Origin: Paenibacillus sp. AN1007 | GTDB lineage: Bacteria > Bacillota > Bacilli > Paenibacillales > Paenibacillaceae | NCBI RefSeq assembly: GCF_040702995.1 | Contig: NZ_CP159992.1 | Coordinates: 2,815,501-2,879,500, forward strand | Reading direction: 5' to 3' | Length of the DNA stretch: 64,000 nt | Part shown: in pieces, positions 8,445 to 16,080 of the stretch | Numbering within the stretch: position 1 is the first letter of the stretch | Layout: the number at the start of each line of letters is the position of its first letter | Translations under genes and position numbers: made by a program | The notes under the pieces: generated by a model | Database searches by the model: none | What the model was told of the DNA's origin: nothing | Seen by the model: only the letters and a program-made list of their open reading frames with translations

Positions 8445-9122
8445 TTATGCCAACGGATAGGTCCAGAACCGCTCACGGCCAAAACGAGACTGAAGCTCTT
8501 CATCGTTCAGTTTGCGATTACCAAGCAGCTCAGCTGCCTGGAACTGCGAACGATGAGCGCGAATGGAAGCCAGCTTTTGCTCCAAAAACTCGCTTACGTC
8601 TACGGTTACATCTGGCTTGCCAATATGCTGCTCATGATTATTAGAAAAAGCTACGCAGTGAACGACAGGACGCTCTTCCAGCGGAAGACGACTGACCGCT
8701 CTGATCACGGCAGCTCCAGTCGCATCATGATCAGGGTGTACGCTGAATCCAGGATAGAACGTAAAGACCAGTGAAGGCTTAATCTCTTCCAGAAGAGCCA
8801 TAATGCTGCCATCCAGCAATTGAGGATCTTCAAACTCTACCATTTTATCATGAAAACCCAGCATCCTTAGATCCTGAATACCTATTGCACTAGCTGCTTC
8901 AATAAGCTCTTCTTTGCGGATCGATGGCAGGGTCACACGGTTTGCAAATGGCGGAATACCCATGTTGCGTCCCATCTCACCCAAGGTCAGACAAGCATAT
9001 GTAACATGTGCTCCACCATTAATGTATTTGGCTAACGTGCCTGATACCGAGAATGCTTCGTCGTCCGGATGGGGATAAACCACCAGGATGCGCTGATGCT
9101 CATCATGTGCATTCTTTGTCAT
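8445..9122 (-). CDS. bshB2: Bacillithiol biosynthesis deacetylase BshB2
   Basis: Zinc-dependent LmbE-family deacetylase that removes the acetyl group from GlcNAc-malate in bacillithiol synthesis. The metal-binding PHPDDE motif is at about residue 19, with the second zinc histidine in HPDHDATG. The ATG at 9122 is chosen because GGAGG lies eight bases upstream; an in-frame ATG at 9143 overlaps the stop of the preceding gene but has no Shine-Dalgarno. The resulting 225 residues match the B. subtilis YojG length. It is paired with a YojF-like gene upstream, as in B. subtilis. Confidence 0.93.
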   Translation of the reverse strand: MTKNAHDEHQRILVVYPHPDDEAFSVSGTLAKYINGGAHVTYACLTLGEMGRNMGIPPFANRVTLPSIRKEELIEAASAIGIQDLRMLGFHDKMVEFEDPQLLDGSIMALLEEIKPSLVFTFYPGFSVHPDHDATGAAVIRAVSRLPLEERPVVHCVAFSNNHEQHIGKPDVTVDVSEFLEQKLASIRAHRSQFQAAELLGNRKLNDEELQSRFGRERFWTYPLA

Positions 9123-9142
9123 ATGTTGTTCCTCCACTTCCA

Positions 9143-9487
9143 TTAGAACTTCTCCCGGCTCAGCTCGAGCGCAACAACCAGTTTGCCTTGGCTGTCATGG
9201 CCGGCCATAATCAGTCTTTCTTGTTCCTGCTCATCAATATGGGTAAGCCCTTCTGCATATACCCAGCCATCTGTCGTCTTCAGACCGACTCGGTATGGTC
9301 CTTCACCTGAAATGGAGCCTTGTGTATATCGAATGGCCGCATTGGTGATAAATGCCGAAGCCGGATGCCGTGAACTATCGTAATGTTGAGCATAAGCGCC
9401 CGTCGTCATTTCAAGATGCATATATATATCCTGATTGACAAGGCGATCGAGCCGAAGCTGGATATCTTGTGGTTGTATCAGTTGCAT
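9143..9487 (-). CDS. YojF family protein (DUF1806)
   Basis: 114-residue soluble protein of the YojF family, which is nearly always found next to bshB2; its biochemical role is not established. Recognised from MHLEMTTGAYAQHYD, GPYRVGLKTTDGWVYAEGLTH and its position. It has no signal peptide or transmembrane segment. The stop codon touches an upstream ATG of bshB2, so the two genes form one transcription unit ended by the hairpin at 8363-8393. Confidence 0.88.
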   Translation of the reverse strand: MQLIQPQDIQLRLDRLVNQDIYMHLEMTTGAYAQHYDSSRHPASAFITNAAIRYTQGSISGEGPYRVGLKTTDGWVYAEGLTHIDEQEQERLIMAGHDSQGKLVVALELSREKF

Positions 9488-9706
9488 GACGGCCTCCCTG
9501 TTTCTTGTAAAGTGTGAACTCTATTTTAGCATATGCAAGAAAGAATATACATTCAAAGCTCTGCAGTGCGTCGAATGAGGGCAATAACAGGAACTTTCTT
9601 CGGCGATTTTTTCTCTTTTTCAATGTAGAGCTGATATATTACATTATATATCATACCGCATAATCAAACTTACTTATGAATCGTTGTCTTAAAGGAGATG
9701 CTCTCG

Positions 9707-10477
9707 ATGAAACCGATCATCCAACTATTACACTTCGGCTATCACCAAGCCATGAGCTGCATCTTTCCTGTGGCCATATTTGGTACACTGGCTCTTTCAA
9801 GTGTCTTCCAATTCCCTTATATCTATCGTTATGATGCGATCCTGCTCATCCTGCTCGCCATCCAATGTATAATGCTGCGCAGCGGACTGGAGACATGGGA
9901 CGAAATCAAGGTGATCTGCCTGTTTCACTTGATCGGTCTGATGTTGGAAATCTACAAAGTACATATGGGATCTTGGTCTTACCCTGAACCGGGATATACT
10001 AAAATACTTGGCGTCCCGCTCTACAGCGGATTTATGTATGCCAGTGTAGCGAGCTTCATGTGTCAAATCTGGCGCAGGCTGCGTATGGATATGACCGGCT
10101 GGCCTGGCATGGTTCCGTCTTTTCTGCTCGGCGGAGCCATCTATCTTAATTTTTTCACTCATCACTTTATTCCGGATTTTCGCTGGTGGCTGACAGCGCT
10201 CGTATTTATTGTCTTCTGGAAAACATGGATTATCTACCGGGTACGCTCTGCGACATACCGGATGCCGCTGTCCCTTGCCTTCATTATAGTCGGTTTCTTT
10301 ATCTGGCTGGCGGAGAACATCGCCACCTTCTTTAATGGCTGGAAATATCCGGATCAGCATGACAGCTGGCAGCTCGTGAGCTTCAGCAAGATCAGTTCCT
10401 GGTTCTTGCTGGTCATTATCAGTGTGATTATCGTGGCTCAGCTCAAATATGTGAAAGCGAACCGCGCAGTGAAATAG
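9707..10477 (+). CDS. DUF817 family membrane protein (YoaT-like)
   Basis: Polytopic membrane protein of unknown function with about eight hydrophobic segments. Characteristic DUF817 stretches include ETWDEIKVICLFHLIGLMLE, YSGFMYASVASFMCQ, FFTHHFIPDFRWWL and FFNGWKYPDQHDSWQL. The ATG at 9707 is preferred: AAAGGAG ends nine bases upstream, while the ATG at 9698 overlaps that Shine-Dalgarno. It appears monocistronic. Conserved histidines and an aspartate in HHFIPDF could ligate metal, but that is speculation. Confidence 0.88.
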   Translation: MKPIIQLLHFGYHQAMSCIFPVAIFGTLALSSVFQFPYIYRYDAILLILLAIQCIMLRSGLETWDEIKVICLFHLIGLMLEIYKVHMGSWSYPEPGYTKILGVPLYSGFMYASVASFMCQIWRRLRMDMTGWPGMVPSFLLGGAIYLNFFTHHFIPDFRWWLTALVFIVFWKTWIIYRVRSATYRMPLSLAFIIVGFFIWLAENIATFFNGWKYPDQHDSWQLVSFSKISSWFLLVIISVIIVAQLKYVKANRAVK

Positions 10478-10517
10478 CTTGGCGTTATCGAGTTGGGGCA
10501 TACCGAGTATACACGGA

Positions 10518-11240
10518 TCACATGGAGGCTGGTCTTTTTCCCAGCGTTAGTGATCCGGTATCACTCGCCATTTCAACTCGTTTCCTGCCCACCTGTTTAC
10601 CTTCTTCATCATATACTTTGATTGTGTAGGGTGCATCCTCCGAGACCGGCAGCATCGCAAACCAGATATACTCTTCGATATCCACTTTAATCAGCTTGGC
10701 TTCCGCTGCATTGATAGAGCCATTCTGTTCTGTTTCAGCGATGACACGCTGGATTGCCGGGTGTTCAATCGTACCAAACACCATTGGAAACGGGGTCTTG
10801 ATCTCCTCCAGCTTAGGCATGTTCATATAATACAAAGCAAACTCCGACGGATCAATTTCATCAGTTCCGTAACCTCCGCCCCATACCCATTTCCAGCCAA
10901 ACCAATTTTTACGTACATACTCCAGCTGCAGATTACTGGATGTTTCACTGTTTGTTCGTTGTGTAAATAAGATCATTCCGCCATCAACAGGCTCTTGATG
11001 AACAATTTGGGTCGCCTCGGATGGGCCTCTGAACTGCTCAAGGGCTTCCTCAGGTGTGCTGGCGTTAGGAATACGTAATATGCTGTCCTGCATGCCTAAT
11101 GCTTTCGACATCATGCGATCAGCAAGACCGCCAGGGCTTTCTTTTACATAGATATATGCAAAAAATGTTAAGACAGCGAGTGTTAAGAATATTACCGACA
11201 TAGTCATAATCTTGAGCATGTTCCTTTTTTTCTTATGCAT
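10518..11240 (-). CDS. Hypothetical single-span membrane protein
   Basis: 240-residue protein with a basic N-terminus and one membrane anchor (IMTMSVIFLTLAVLTFFAYIYV, about residues 11-32), then an extracytoplasmic domain containing the aromatic stretch WFGWKWVWGGGYG. The frame stays open upstream to 11399, but that part translates the murB terminator hairpin; the ATG at 11240 has GGGGAG about nine bases upstream and is the real start. The C-terminal part (YTIKVYDEEGKQVGRKRVEMAS) looks like a beta-strand-rich domain. It has its own promoter region with a 16-bp palindrome at 11306-11321. Function unknown. Confidence 0.65.
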   Translation of the reverse strand: MHKKKRNMLKIMTMSVIFLTLAVLTFFAYIYVKESPGGLADRMMSKALGMQDSILRIPNASTPEEALEQFRGPSEATQIVHQEPVDGGMILFTQRTNSETSSNLQLEYVRKNWFGWKWVWGGGYGTDEIDPSEFALYYMNMPKLEEIKTPFPMVFGTIEHPAIQRVIAETEQNGSINAAEAKLIKVDIEEYIWFAMLPVSEDAPYTIKVYDEEGKQVGRKRVEMASDTGSLTLGKRPASM

Positions 11241-11305
11241 CTGTCGACTCCCCCTCTTGAAGATAGATGAACTGCATAAACGAAGTTCACAAACACATCT
11301 AATAT

Positions 11306-11321
11306 TACCATAATTATGGTA
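11306..11321. promoter_or_regulatory. 16-bp perfect palindrome upstream of the membrane protein gene
   Basis: TACCATAATTATGGTA is perfectly symmetric and lies about 70 bases before the start at 11240, overlapping AT-rich -10-like sequences. It is a probable repressor operator; the cognate regulator is unknown. Confidence 0.45.
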
Positions 11322-11372
11322 TTCGTTCTTTTGTTTCAGTAATTCGTTATTCCACTTCGATAATTCATCGCC

Positions 11373-11396
11373 AAAAAAGCCGCCATACGGCGGCTT
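11373..11396 (-). terminator. Terminator of murB
   Basis: GCCGCC-atac-GGCGGC stem followed by six U residues on the minus strand. Confidence 0.88.
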
Positions 11397-11467
11397 CATC
11401 TTGTTTGCGGTGACTGGTCATGCTCTATGCATGCACCATGCTCCACTGTTATATATCCTATTCAACA

Positions 11468-12361
11468 TTAATATTCTCCAAGGAATATTACTTCGGTTTC
11501 CAATTCAACCTGGAACGTGTCCCACACTTTTTTCTGAATAAACTGAATCAGGTCCTCGTAGTCTTTGGCTGTGGCATGGTCCACATTAACGATAAACCCT
11601 GCATGCTTCATGGAGATTTCAGCTCCTCCGATACGCGTGCCCTGCAGCTGACAGTCCTGAATCAGTTTACCGGCAAAATATCCTTCCGGACGTTTGAACA
11701 CACTACCGCAAGAAGGGTATTCCAGCGGCTGTTTCGATTCTCTAAGGAAAGTTAGCTCCTTCATCTTGCTGGAGATCTGCTCCTTGTCACCGATGTTAAG
11801 CGTAAATTCGGCATCCAGAATAATATAATGATCCATCTTGAAGAGACTGTTGCGATAGCTCAGCTTCATCTCTTCACGAGGGATCACTGCAATGCTGCCA
11901 TCACGCGTAATGACCGTTGCTTTTTCGATAACATCAGCGATCTGCCCGCCATAGGCACCGGCATTCATATATAGAGCGCCTCCCGTGCTGCCAGGGATGC
12001 CGCAGGCGAACTCCAGCCCGGTCAAACTGTAATCCAAAGCAGTTCTGGATACGTCAATAATATCGGAACCGCTCTGAGCCATGATGCGGGTACCATCAAC
12101 CTTGATTTGGTCAAAACGACTGAGCGATATCGTTACCCCCCGGATGCCTCCATCTTTGATAATGACGTTAGAGCCTTTGCCAATGACAGTCAGCGGAAGC
12201 TGATGGCTGTTTGCAATTTCAACGACTTTGGTGATCTCCTCCACCGTGGTCGGATGAACGAGAATATCCGCTTTGCCTCCAATTTGAATAAACGTATGGT
12301 TTTTTAGCGGTTCATTAAATTTTACTTTTTCCTCAGGTATGTGGTTCTCAAAAATGTTCAT
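11468..12361 (-). CDS. murB: UDP-N-acetylenolpyruvoylglucosamine reductase
   Basis: FAD enzyme that reduces UDP-GlcNAc-enolpyruvate to UDP-MurNAc in peptidoglycan precursor synthesis. Diagnostic motifs: PLTVIGKGSNVIIKDGGIRG (FAD binding), ACGIPGSTGGALYMNAGAYG, YRNSLFK, and PLEYPSCGSVFKRPEG with the catalytic serine region. 297 residues is typical of the short bacillary MurB. The ATG has GGGAGA nearby. It is a stand-alone gene here rather than part of a cell-division cluster, with its own sigma-A promoter and terminator. Confidence 0.96.
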   Translation of the reverse strand: MNIFENHIPEEKVKFNEPLKNHTFIQIGGKADILVHPTTVEEITKVVEIANSHQLPLTVIGKGSNVIIKDGGIRGVTISLSRFDQIKVDGTRIMAQSGSDIIDVSRTALDYSLTGLEFACGIPGSTGGALYMNAGAYGGQIADVIEKATVITRDGSIAVIPREEMKLSYRNSLFKMDHYIILDAEFTLNIGDKEQISSKMKELTFLRESKQPLEYPSCGSVFKRPEGYFAGKLIQDCQLQGTRIGGAEISMKHAGFIVNVDHATAKDYEDLIQFIQKKVWDTFQVELETEVIFLGEY

Positions 12362-12404
12362 GATTTTCTCTCCCTGCGTTCTTCAAAAAGAACATGATTC
12401 CTAC

Positions 12405-12434
12405 ATTGTAAATCGAAACACACTCCAATGACAA
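12405..12434 (-). promoter_or_regulatory. Sigma-A promoter of murB
   Basis: Minus-strand TTGTCA (12429-12434) and TACAAT (12405-12410) with an 18-bp spacer, about 45 bases before the murB ATG. Confidence 0.6.
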
Positions 12435-12574
12435 TCTATCCTCATAATTCCCTCTATAGATCGATGAAATTCACCCTATACTCCATGATATTCGCCTGTT
12501 TGCCGAATAGGCACTCGGGTACAAGCCAAAATCAATCCATCAGCATATTTATACTCTGTTTAGAAGAGCAAAAC

Positions 12575-12598
12575 GAAAAAACACTGCGGAGGCAGTGT
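12575..12598 (-). terminator. Terminator of the SDR gene
   Basis: ACACTGC-ctcc-GCAGTGT stem-loop followed by a run of U on the minus strand, about 65 bases after the SDR stop. Confidence 0.85.
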
Positions 12599-12664
12599 CC
12601 GCAGCGCTGAATTTACATTGAGTATATTTTGCAATTTTCCCGATTCCATAAAATAAGTTTCAAC

Positions 12665-13654
12665 TTACTCCCGCCCGCTTACCGGAATATCCGTGTTAGT
12701 CAGTTCGGCAGATAATGCCCATAGGCGCTCCGCCTGCTCTGCATCAATAGCGTAAGGTTTCACACCGTAAAATCCACCGTCTTCGGGAGCCATTTCACTG
12801 ATGTTACAGTCTTCACAGTACACACCGCCGAAGCCTTCAAGCTTGGGAGATGCGGCAGCCCAGACTTGGGCTGCCGCACCCTGCTCAGGTGATTTGAATG
12901 CCGGATTCGCCACGCTGCCCGATTCATCAATCCATCCGAGAGTAACCATCTCCTCCTTGGGCATATGGCGCTGCAGCGGAGTCATAATTCCGCCCGGATG
13001 TACGGCAAACGCACGAACTCCATACGGCTTGCCAAGTCTGTCGAGTTCCACCGTAAACAAGCTGACCGCTGTTTTGGACTGACCGTAGGCGGGGAACTTC
13101 TCGTATCCCTGTTCAAAATGAATATCATGCCAGCGGATCGGTGAGAAATGATGCCCTGCCGAGGAAAGGGAAACGACACGAGCGCCGCCTTCGTGAACCA
13201 AAGCAGGCCATAACAGATTCGTGAGTGCAAAATGTCCAAGATGGTTTACAGCAAATTGGGCTTCCCATCCCGGACCGACACGAGTTTCTGGACAAGCCAT
13301 AATGCCTGCATTCAAGATTAACATGTCGATACTGCGACCGGCTGCCAGAAAACGTGCAGCAAAGGCACGAATACTGGACAGATCAGCAAGGTCCAGCTCG
13401 TCCACTTCGACATGTTCAAGATCGGCCAAAGCTTCACGCGCTGCGTCTGGTCTGCGTGCAGTGACGACAACATGTGCTCCTGCACGAACCAGAGCACGCG
13501 TGGTCTCGAGTCCCAGACCGGAATAACCACCTGTCACGACAGCGAGACGCCCGGACAAATCTAATCCATGCAGGACCTCATCCGCCGTACTGTTCTTATC
13601 AAAACCTGAATCAATCCCATGCTGCTGCGTTCTTGTTTCATGATCAATGTTCAT
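12665..13654 (-). CDS. SDR family NAD(P)-dependent oxidoreductase
   Basis: Short-chain dehydrogenase/reductase of the retinol dehydrogenase/WWOX-like group; the substrate is not predictable, probably a lipid or xenobiotic alcohol or aldehyde. Nucleotide-binding motif VVTGGYSGLGLETTRAL (about residue 40), NAGIM, SSAGHHF with the catalytic serine, and the YGQSK active-site tyrosine/lysine pair are all present. 329 residues is normal. The ATG at 13654 is preceded by AAGGAG at nine bases. The promoter at 13725-13755 has a 19-bp spacer and a dyad typical of MerR-family activation, so the gene is probably induced by a reactive electrophile or metal. No merR gene is adjacent. Confidence 0.9.
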   Translation of the reverse strand: MNIDHETRTQQHGIDSGFDKNSTADEVLHGLDLSGRLAVVTGGYSGLGLETTRALVRAGAHVVVTARRPDAAREALADLEHVEVDELDLADLSSIRAFAARFLAAGRSIDMLILNAGIMACPETRVGPGWEAQFAVNHLGHFALTNLLWPALVHEGGARVVSLSSAGHHFSPIRWHDIHFEQGYEKFPAYGQSKTAVSLFTVELDRLGKPYGVRAFAVHPGGIMTPLQRHMPKEEMVTLGWIDESGSVANPAFKSPEQGAAAQVWAAASPKLEGFGGVYCEDCNISEMAPEDGGFYGVKPYAIDAEQAERLWALSAELTNTDIPVSGRE

Positions 13655-13724
13655 ATGATTCAGCTCCTTCGTACTCTCACTGTAACTGCTTATACTATTA
13701 AGCCCTGATGGGACTCTTATAATC

Positions 13725-13755
13725 AGTCTACACCTTAGAGCAAACTCGAAGTCAA
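13725..13755 (-). promoter_or_regulatory. MerR-type promoter of the SDR gene
   Basis: Minus-strand -35 TTGACT (13750-13755) and -10 TAGACT (13725-13730) are separated by 19 bp. The spacer region carries the dyad CTTCGAG-tttg-CTCTAAG (6 of 7 arm positions match). Overlong spacer plus centred dyad is the hallmark of promoters twisted by MerR-family activators; the arms resemble the CTTGGAG...CTCCAAG sites of AdhR-type aldehyde sensors. Confidence 0.7.
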
Positions 13756-13847
13756 ATCATTTCGGCTTGACCGGACCTTCCAATAAATATTTTTTCACAG
13801 CAGTCTGCCAGGTCCAGCGATAACTGATCTAAGTTTATTCAGATGCA

Positions 13848-13866
13848 CAAAAAGCCGCCATGCGGC
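13848..13866 (-). terminator. Terminator of serine hydrolase 1
   Basis: GCCGC-atg-GCGGC stem followed by five U residues on the minus strand, 40 bases after the stop. Confidence 0.65.
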
Positions 13867-13906
13867 AGCCCTTTGCTTTGGAACGCTATACCCAAACCGT
13901 GTCTCT

Positions 13907-15958
13907 TTATTTTAGATGAATTTGAAAAATGTCACCAGCGCTGCCGCCAAACACGATAAACCCGTTCTTCGGAAGTTTGGTCGTCTGCTCGCCAGTTGCG
14001 ATGGAGAAATGCAATACTTCACCTTTGTCACTATATACCGCATACCCTCCTTGCGCGGGAGAATCCACTGTGATCGTCTTTTCAGCCGATTTTCCGCCAA
14101 CAGCATACCAGCGCGCTTGGCCACTCGCCGGGATGGTTGCAATTCCTGATTTTCCGCCAAATATAGGCTTGATATTCTTTTCAGAGATGTATTCCAGTCC
14201 GTTCTGGGTGAGAATTTCAGCCCCTTGTTTCTTCATCAATTGCAAATCAAAAGCGTCTCGGCCGTTCATAATCGGGATTTCGGCCACATTAACGGCATGA
14301 TTCTCGTCTGTAATTTTCGTCCCGTTCACATAACCGTGCTCTGTGCTGACGTTAAAGTTTTTAATCAGCTGCGATGGAACCAGATAGAAAATGGATGTGA
14401 TTTTTTCGTCCAGTGCAAAATAATTCACGCCGTTCCGTGCAGACCACTTCTCCTGGGTAACCGCATCCAGCTTGTTATGTTCCAGCTTCTGATAGTCATA
14501 CGTGCTCATCCCCATCTGTCCAAGTCCCGGCAGGTTAAGATATCCTTGAACTTTCACATAGGTCTTGGCATTGCGTTCCTTCACAAAACTCACTTTCACG
14601 CTTCCGTCCTTGCTTGTGAAGTACCCGTCACCTGTATACACATAAGGTTGTTCAGCGATCAGTCCGCCCAGCATAGCTGGCAGTGTGAATACTCCATTCT
14701 GAATATCAATTTTTGTAACTGCACCAACGGTCCCATACAATCCGGAGTAATTTTTCATCTCAGCAGGCATCTTGGTCTGGACTGGTGCGGAGAAGGTGCG
14801 ATCCGGTTTAATGCTGTCAATAATACCCTGCTCCTTCAATACCTCCAGCAATACTTTAGCGGCAAACATCTGGTCAAAAACGGAAGATCCGCCTGAAGAT
14901 AACACTGCCATGGATATGTCGTGCTCCGGGATTGCGATCAACGAGGCGTGATACATCATGGTATCTCCGCCTTTGGTCAGTGCCTTGATCCCATATTCGC
15001 TGAACGGAGCAAGCTCTACGGCATCCCAGCCGAGTCCATAGTTAAATGAATTGATCTCATCAGTCACCCATATACCTTTGCGATACTCTGGACGCTGCAT
15101 AGCCTGGACGGAAGCTTCCGACAGGATATCCGGATGATTGCCCATCAGCACTTCGGCAAATGCAGCTAACTCCTCGGAAGTGGAATAAATGCCGCCAGTA
15201 CCGATAATATTCGCATTTTCAACAGGCATCTTCGGTTTAAACGTTGGCCAATAGGTCTCAGCTAACCTGTCTCTATCAAAAGAATCCATTGGCGTCTTCG
15301 TTGAATTCAGCTGCAGCGGCTTGCTGATGAATTGTTCCACATATTTGCTGTAACTTTGTCCGCTCATGCGTTCCACCAAAATCTCCAGCAGTTGAAACCC
15401 ATCGTTACAATAAACGGAGTATTCACCAGGCTCAGACTTAAGACGTTCAGCCTGGAGTTTGATCAGCAGTTCATCATGATTGCGTGTGTCGTTATCATCA
15501 AACAGCATGCTGTTTCCGTACTGCGAACCATACAAGCCGGATGAATGATTCATTAACATGCGCGGCGTGATTTGCTTATAGCGGGGATCTGCCATTTTGA
15601 AATCGGTAATATATGTGGTAAGCGGCTGATCCAGATCAACCTTACCCTTATCCACGAGCATCATCACTGCAGATGTCACCACCATTTTGCTTACGGAGCC
15701 TATGCCGTACATGGTGTCTTTATCCACGGCTTTCTGGCTTGCTTTGTCGTGGAATCCTGCACCGTCCGATATAACCACTTTTCCTTTGTCCATAACGGCA
15801 TACTGCACACTCGTAACACCATAATTTTGAACCAGCATTTCAGCTAATTGTTTGGCTTTTCCTTCGATCGTCTGCTTCTCATTCGCCTGGGCTTTAACAT
15901 CTGTTACAGGCATAATAACAAGCATGAGGGCACATAGAACGGTGATTATTCTTTTCAT
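13907..15958 (-). CDS. Secreted serine hydrolase, class C beta-lactamase/PBP4* fold
   Basis: Exported penicillin-binding-protein-like hydrolase, perhaps a D-amino-acid peptidase or esterase. An N-terminal signal peptide (MKRIITVLCALMLVIMPVTDVKA) is followed by the beta-lactamase/transpeptidase domain with SxxK as GSVSK (Ser88/Lys91), YxN as YCN near residue 180, and TKGGDT in place of the KTG triad near residue 330. About 300 C-terminal residues form beta-rich domains of unknown role. 683 residues, no cell-wall anchor motif. AAGGAGG precedes the ATG. The upstream two-component pair ends in a terminator, and an upstream palindrome plus direct repeats suggest regulated expression. A paralogue with an altered nucleophile lies at 46711-48831. 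Confidence 0.87.
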   Translation of the reverse strand: MKRIITVLCALMLVIMPVTDVKAQANEKQTIEGKAKQLAEMLVQNYGVTSVQYAVMDKGKVVISDGAGFHDKASQKAVDKDTMYGIGSVSKMVVTSAVMMLVDKGKVDLDQPLTTYITDFKMADPRYKQITPRMLMNHSSGLYGSQYGNSMLFDDNDTRNHDELLIKLQAERLKSEPGEYSVYCNDGFQLLEILVERMSGQSYSKYVEQFISKPLQLNSTKTPMDSFDRDRLAETYWPTFKPKMPVENANIIGTGGIYSTSEELAAFAEVLMGNHPDILSEASVQAMQRPEYRKGIWVTDEINSFNYGLGWDAVELAPFSEYGIKALTKGGDTMMYHASLIAIPEHDISMAVLSSGGSSVFDQMFAAKVLLEVLKEQGIIDSIKPDRTFSAPVQTKMPAEMKNYSGLYGTVGAVTKIDIQNGVFTLPAMLGGLIAEQPYVYTGDGYFTSKDGSVKVSFVKERNAKTYVKVQGYLNLPGLGQMGMSTYDYQKLEHNKLDAVTQEKWSARNGVNYFALDEKITSIFYLVPSQLIKNFNVSTEHGYVNGTKITDENHAVNVAEIPIMNGRDAFDLQLMKKQGAEILTQNGLEYISEKNIKPIFGGKSGIATIPASGQARWYAVGGKSAEKTITVDSPAQGGYAVYSDKGEVLHFSIATGEQTTKLPKNGFIVFGGSAGDIFQIHLK

Positions 15959-15978
15959 TCAGACTTCCTCCTTGTGAT

Positions 15979-16032
15979 GGATATACATGAATGCATTCAT
16001 CATATCCGGTAAAGGCGCTGCCTGCGGTAAAG
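15979..16032 (-). promoter_or_regulatory. Palindrome and direct repeats in front of serine hydrolase 1
   Basis: A 29-bp near-perfect palindrome (15979-16007) is centred on ATGAATGCATTCAT. Next to it are two exact copies of CGGTAAAG (16007-16014 and 16025-16032), 18 bp apart. A TATGAT -10-like hexamer on the minus strand lies at 15999-16004 and has no good -35 box, so activation by a bound regulator is plausible. Confidence 0.45.
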
Positions 16033-16044
16033 AACCCTGAGTGG

Positions 16045-16080
16045 AAAAAAACAACCCCTGAACGACAGTTCAGACGTTGT
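16045..16080 (-). terminator. Terminator of the AgrC-like kinase gene
   Basis: Stem of ACAAC/GTTGT plus CTGAAC/GTTCAG with a 2x2 internal loop and GACA/TGTC tetraloop, then seven U on the minus strand. The kinase stop codon (16070-16072) lies within the stem. Confidence 0.75.

Larger units (their letters stand above)
12362..12664. other. Intergenic region between murB and the SDR gene
   Basis: 303 bases without a credible gene. It holds the murB promoter (12405-12434), a hairpin terminator for the SDR gene (12575-12598), and otherwise AT-rich sequence with only a 60-codon open frame lacking an RBS. Confidence 0.6.

Noticed and set aside
9411..9623. 70-codon open frame upstream of yojF
   Set aside because: It overlaps the start of yojF in another frame, has low-complexity basic residues and no RBS.
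10514..10557. CGGATCAC/GTGATCCG hairpin as terminator of the DUF817 gene
   Set aside because: The only T-run lies in the loop and the hairpin includes the stop codon of the opposite gene; listed here rather than as a terminator.
11241..11399. N-terminal extension of the membrane protein at 10518-11240
   Set aside because: This part translates the murB terminator hairpin; a well-placed RBS supports the ATG at 11240.
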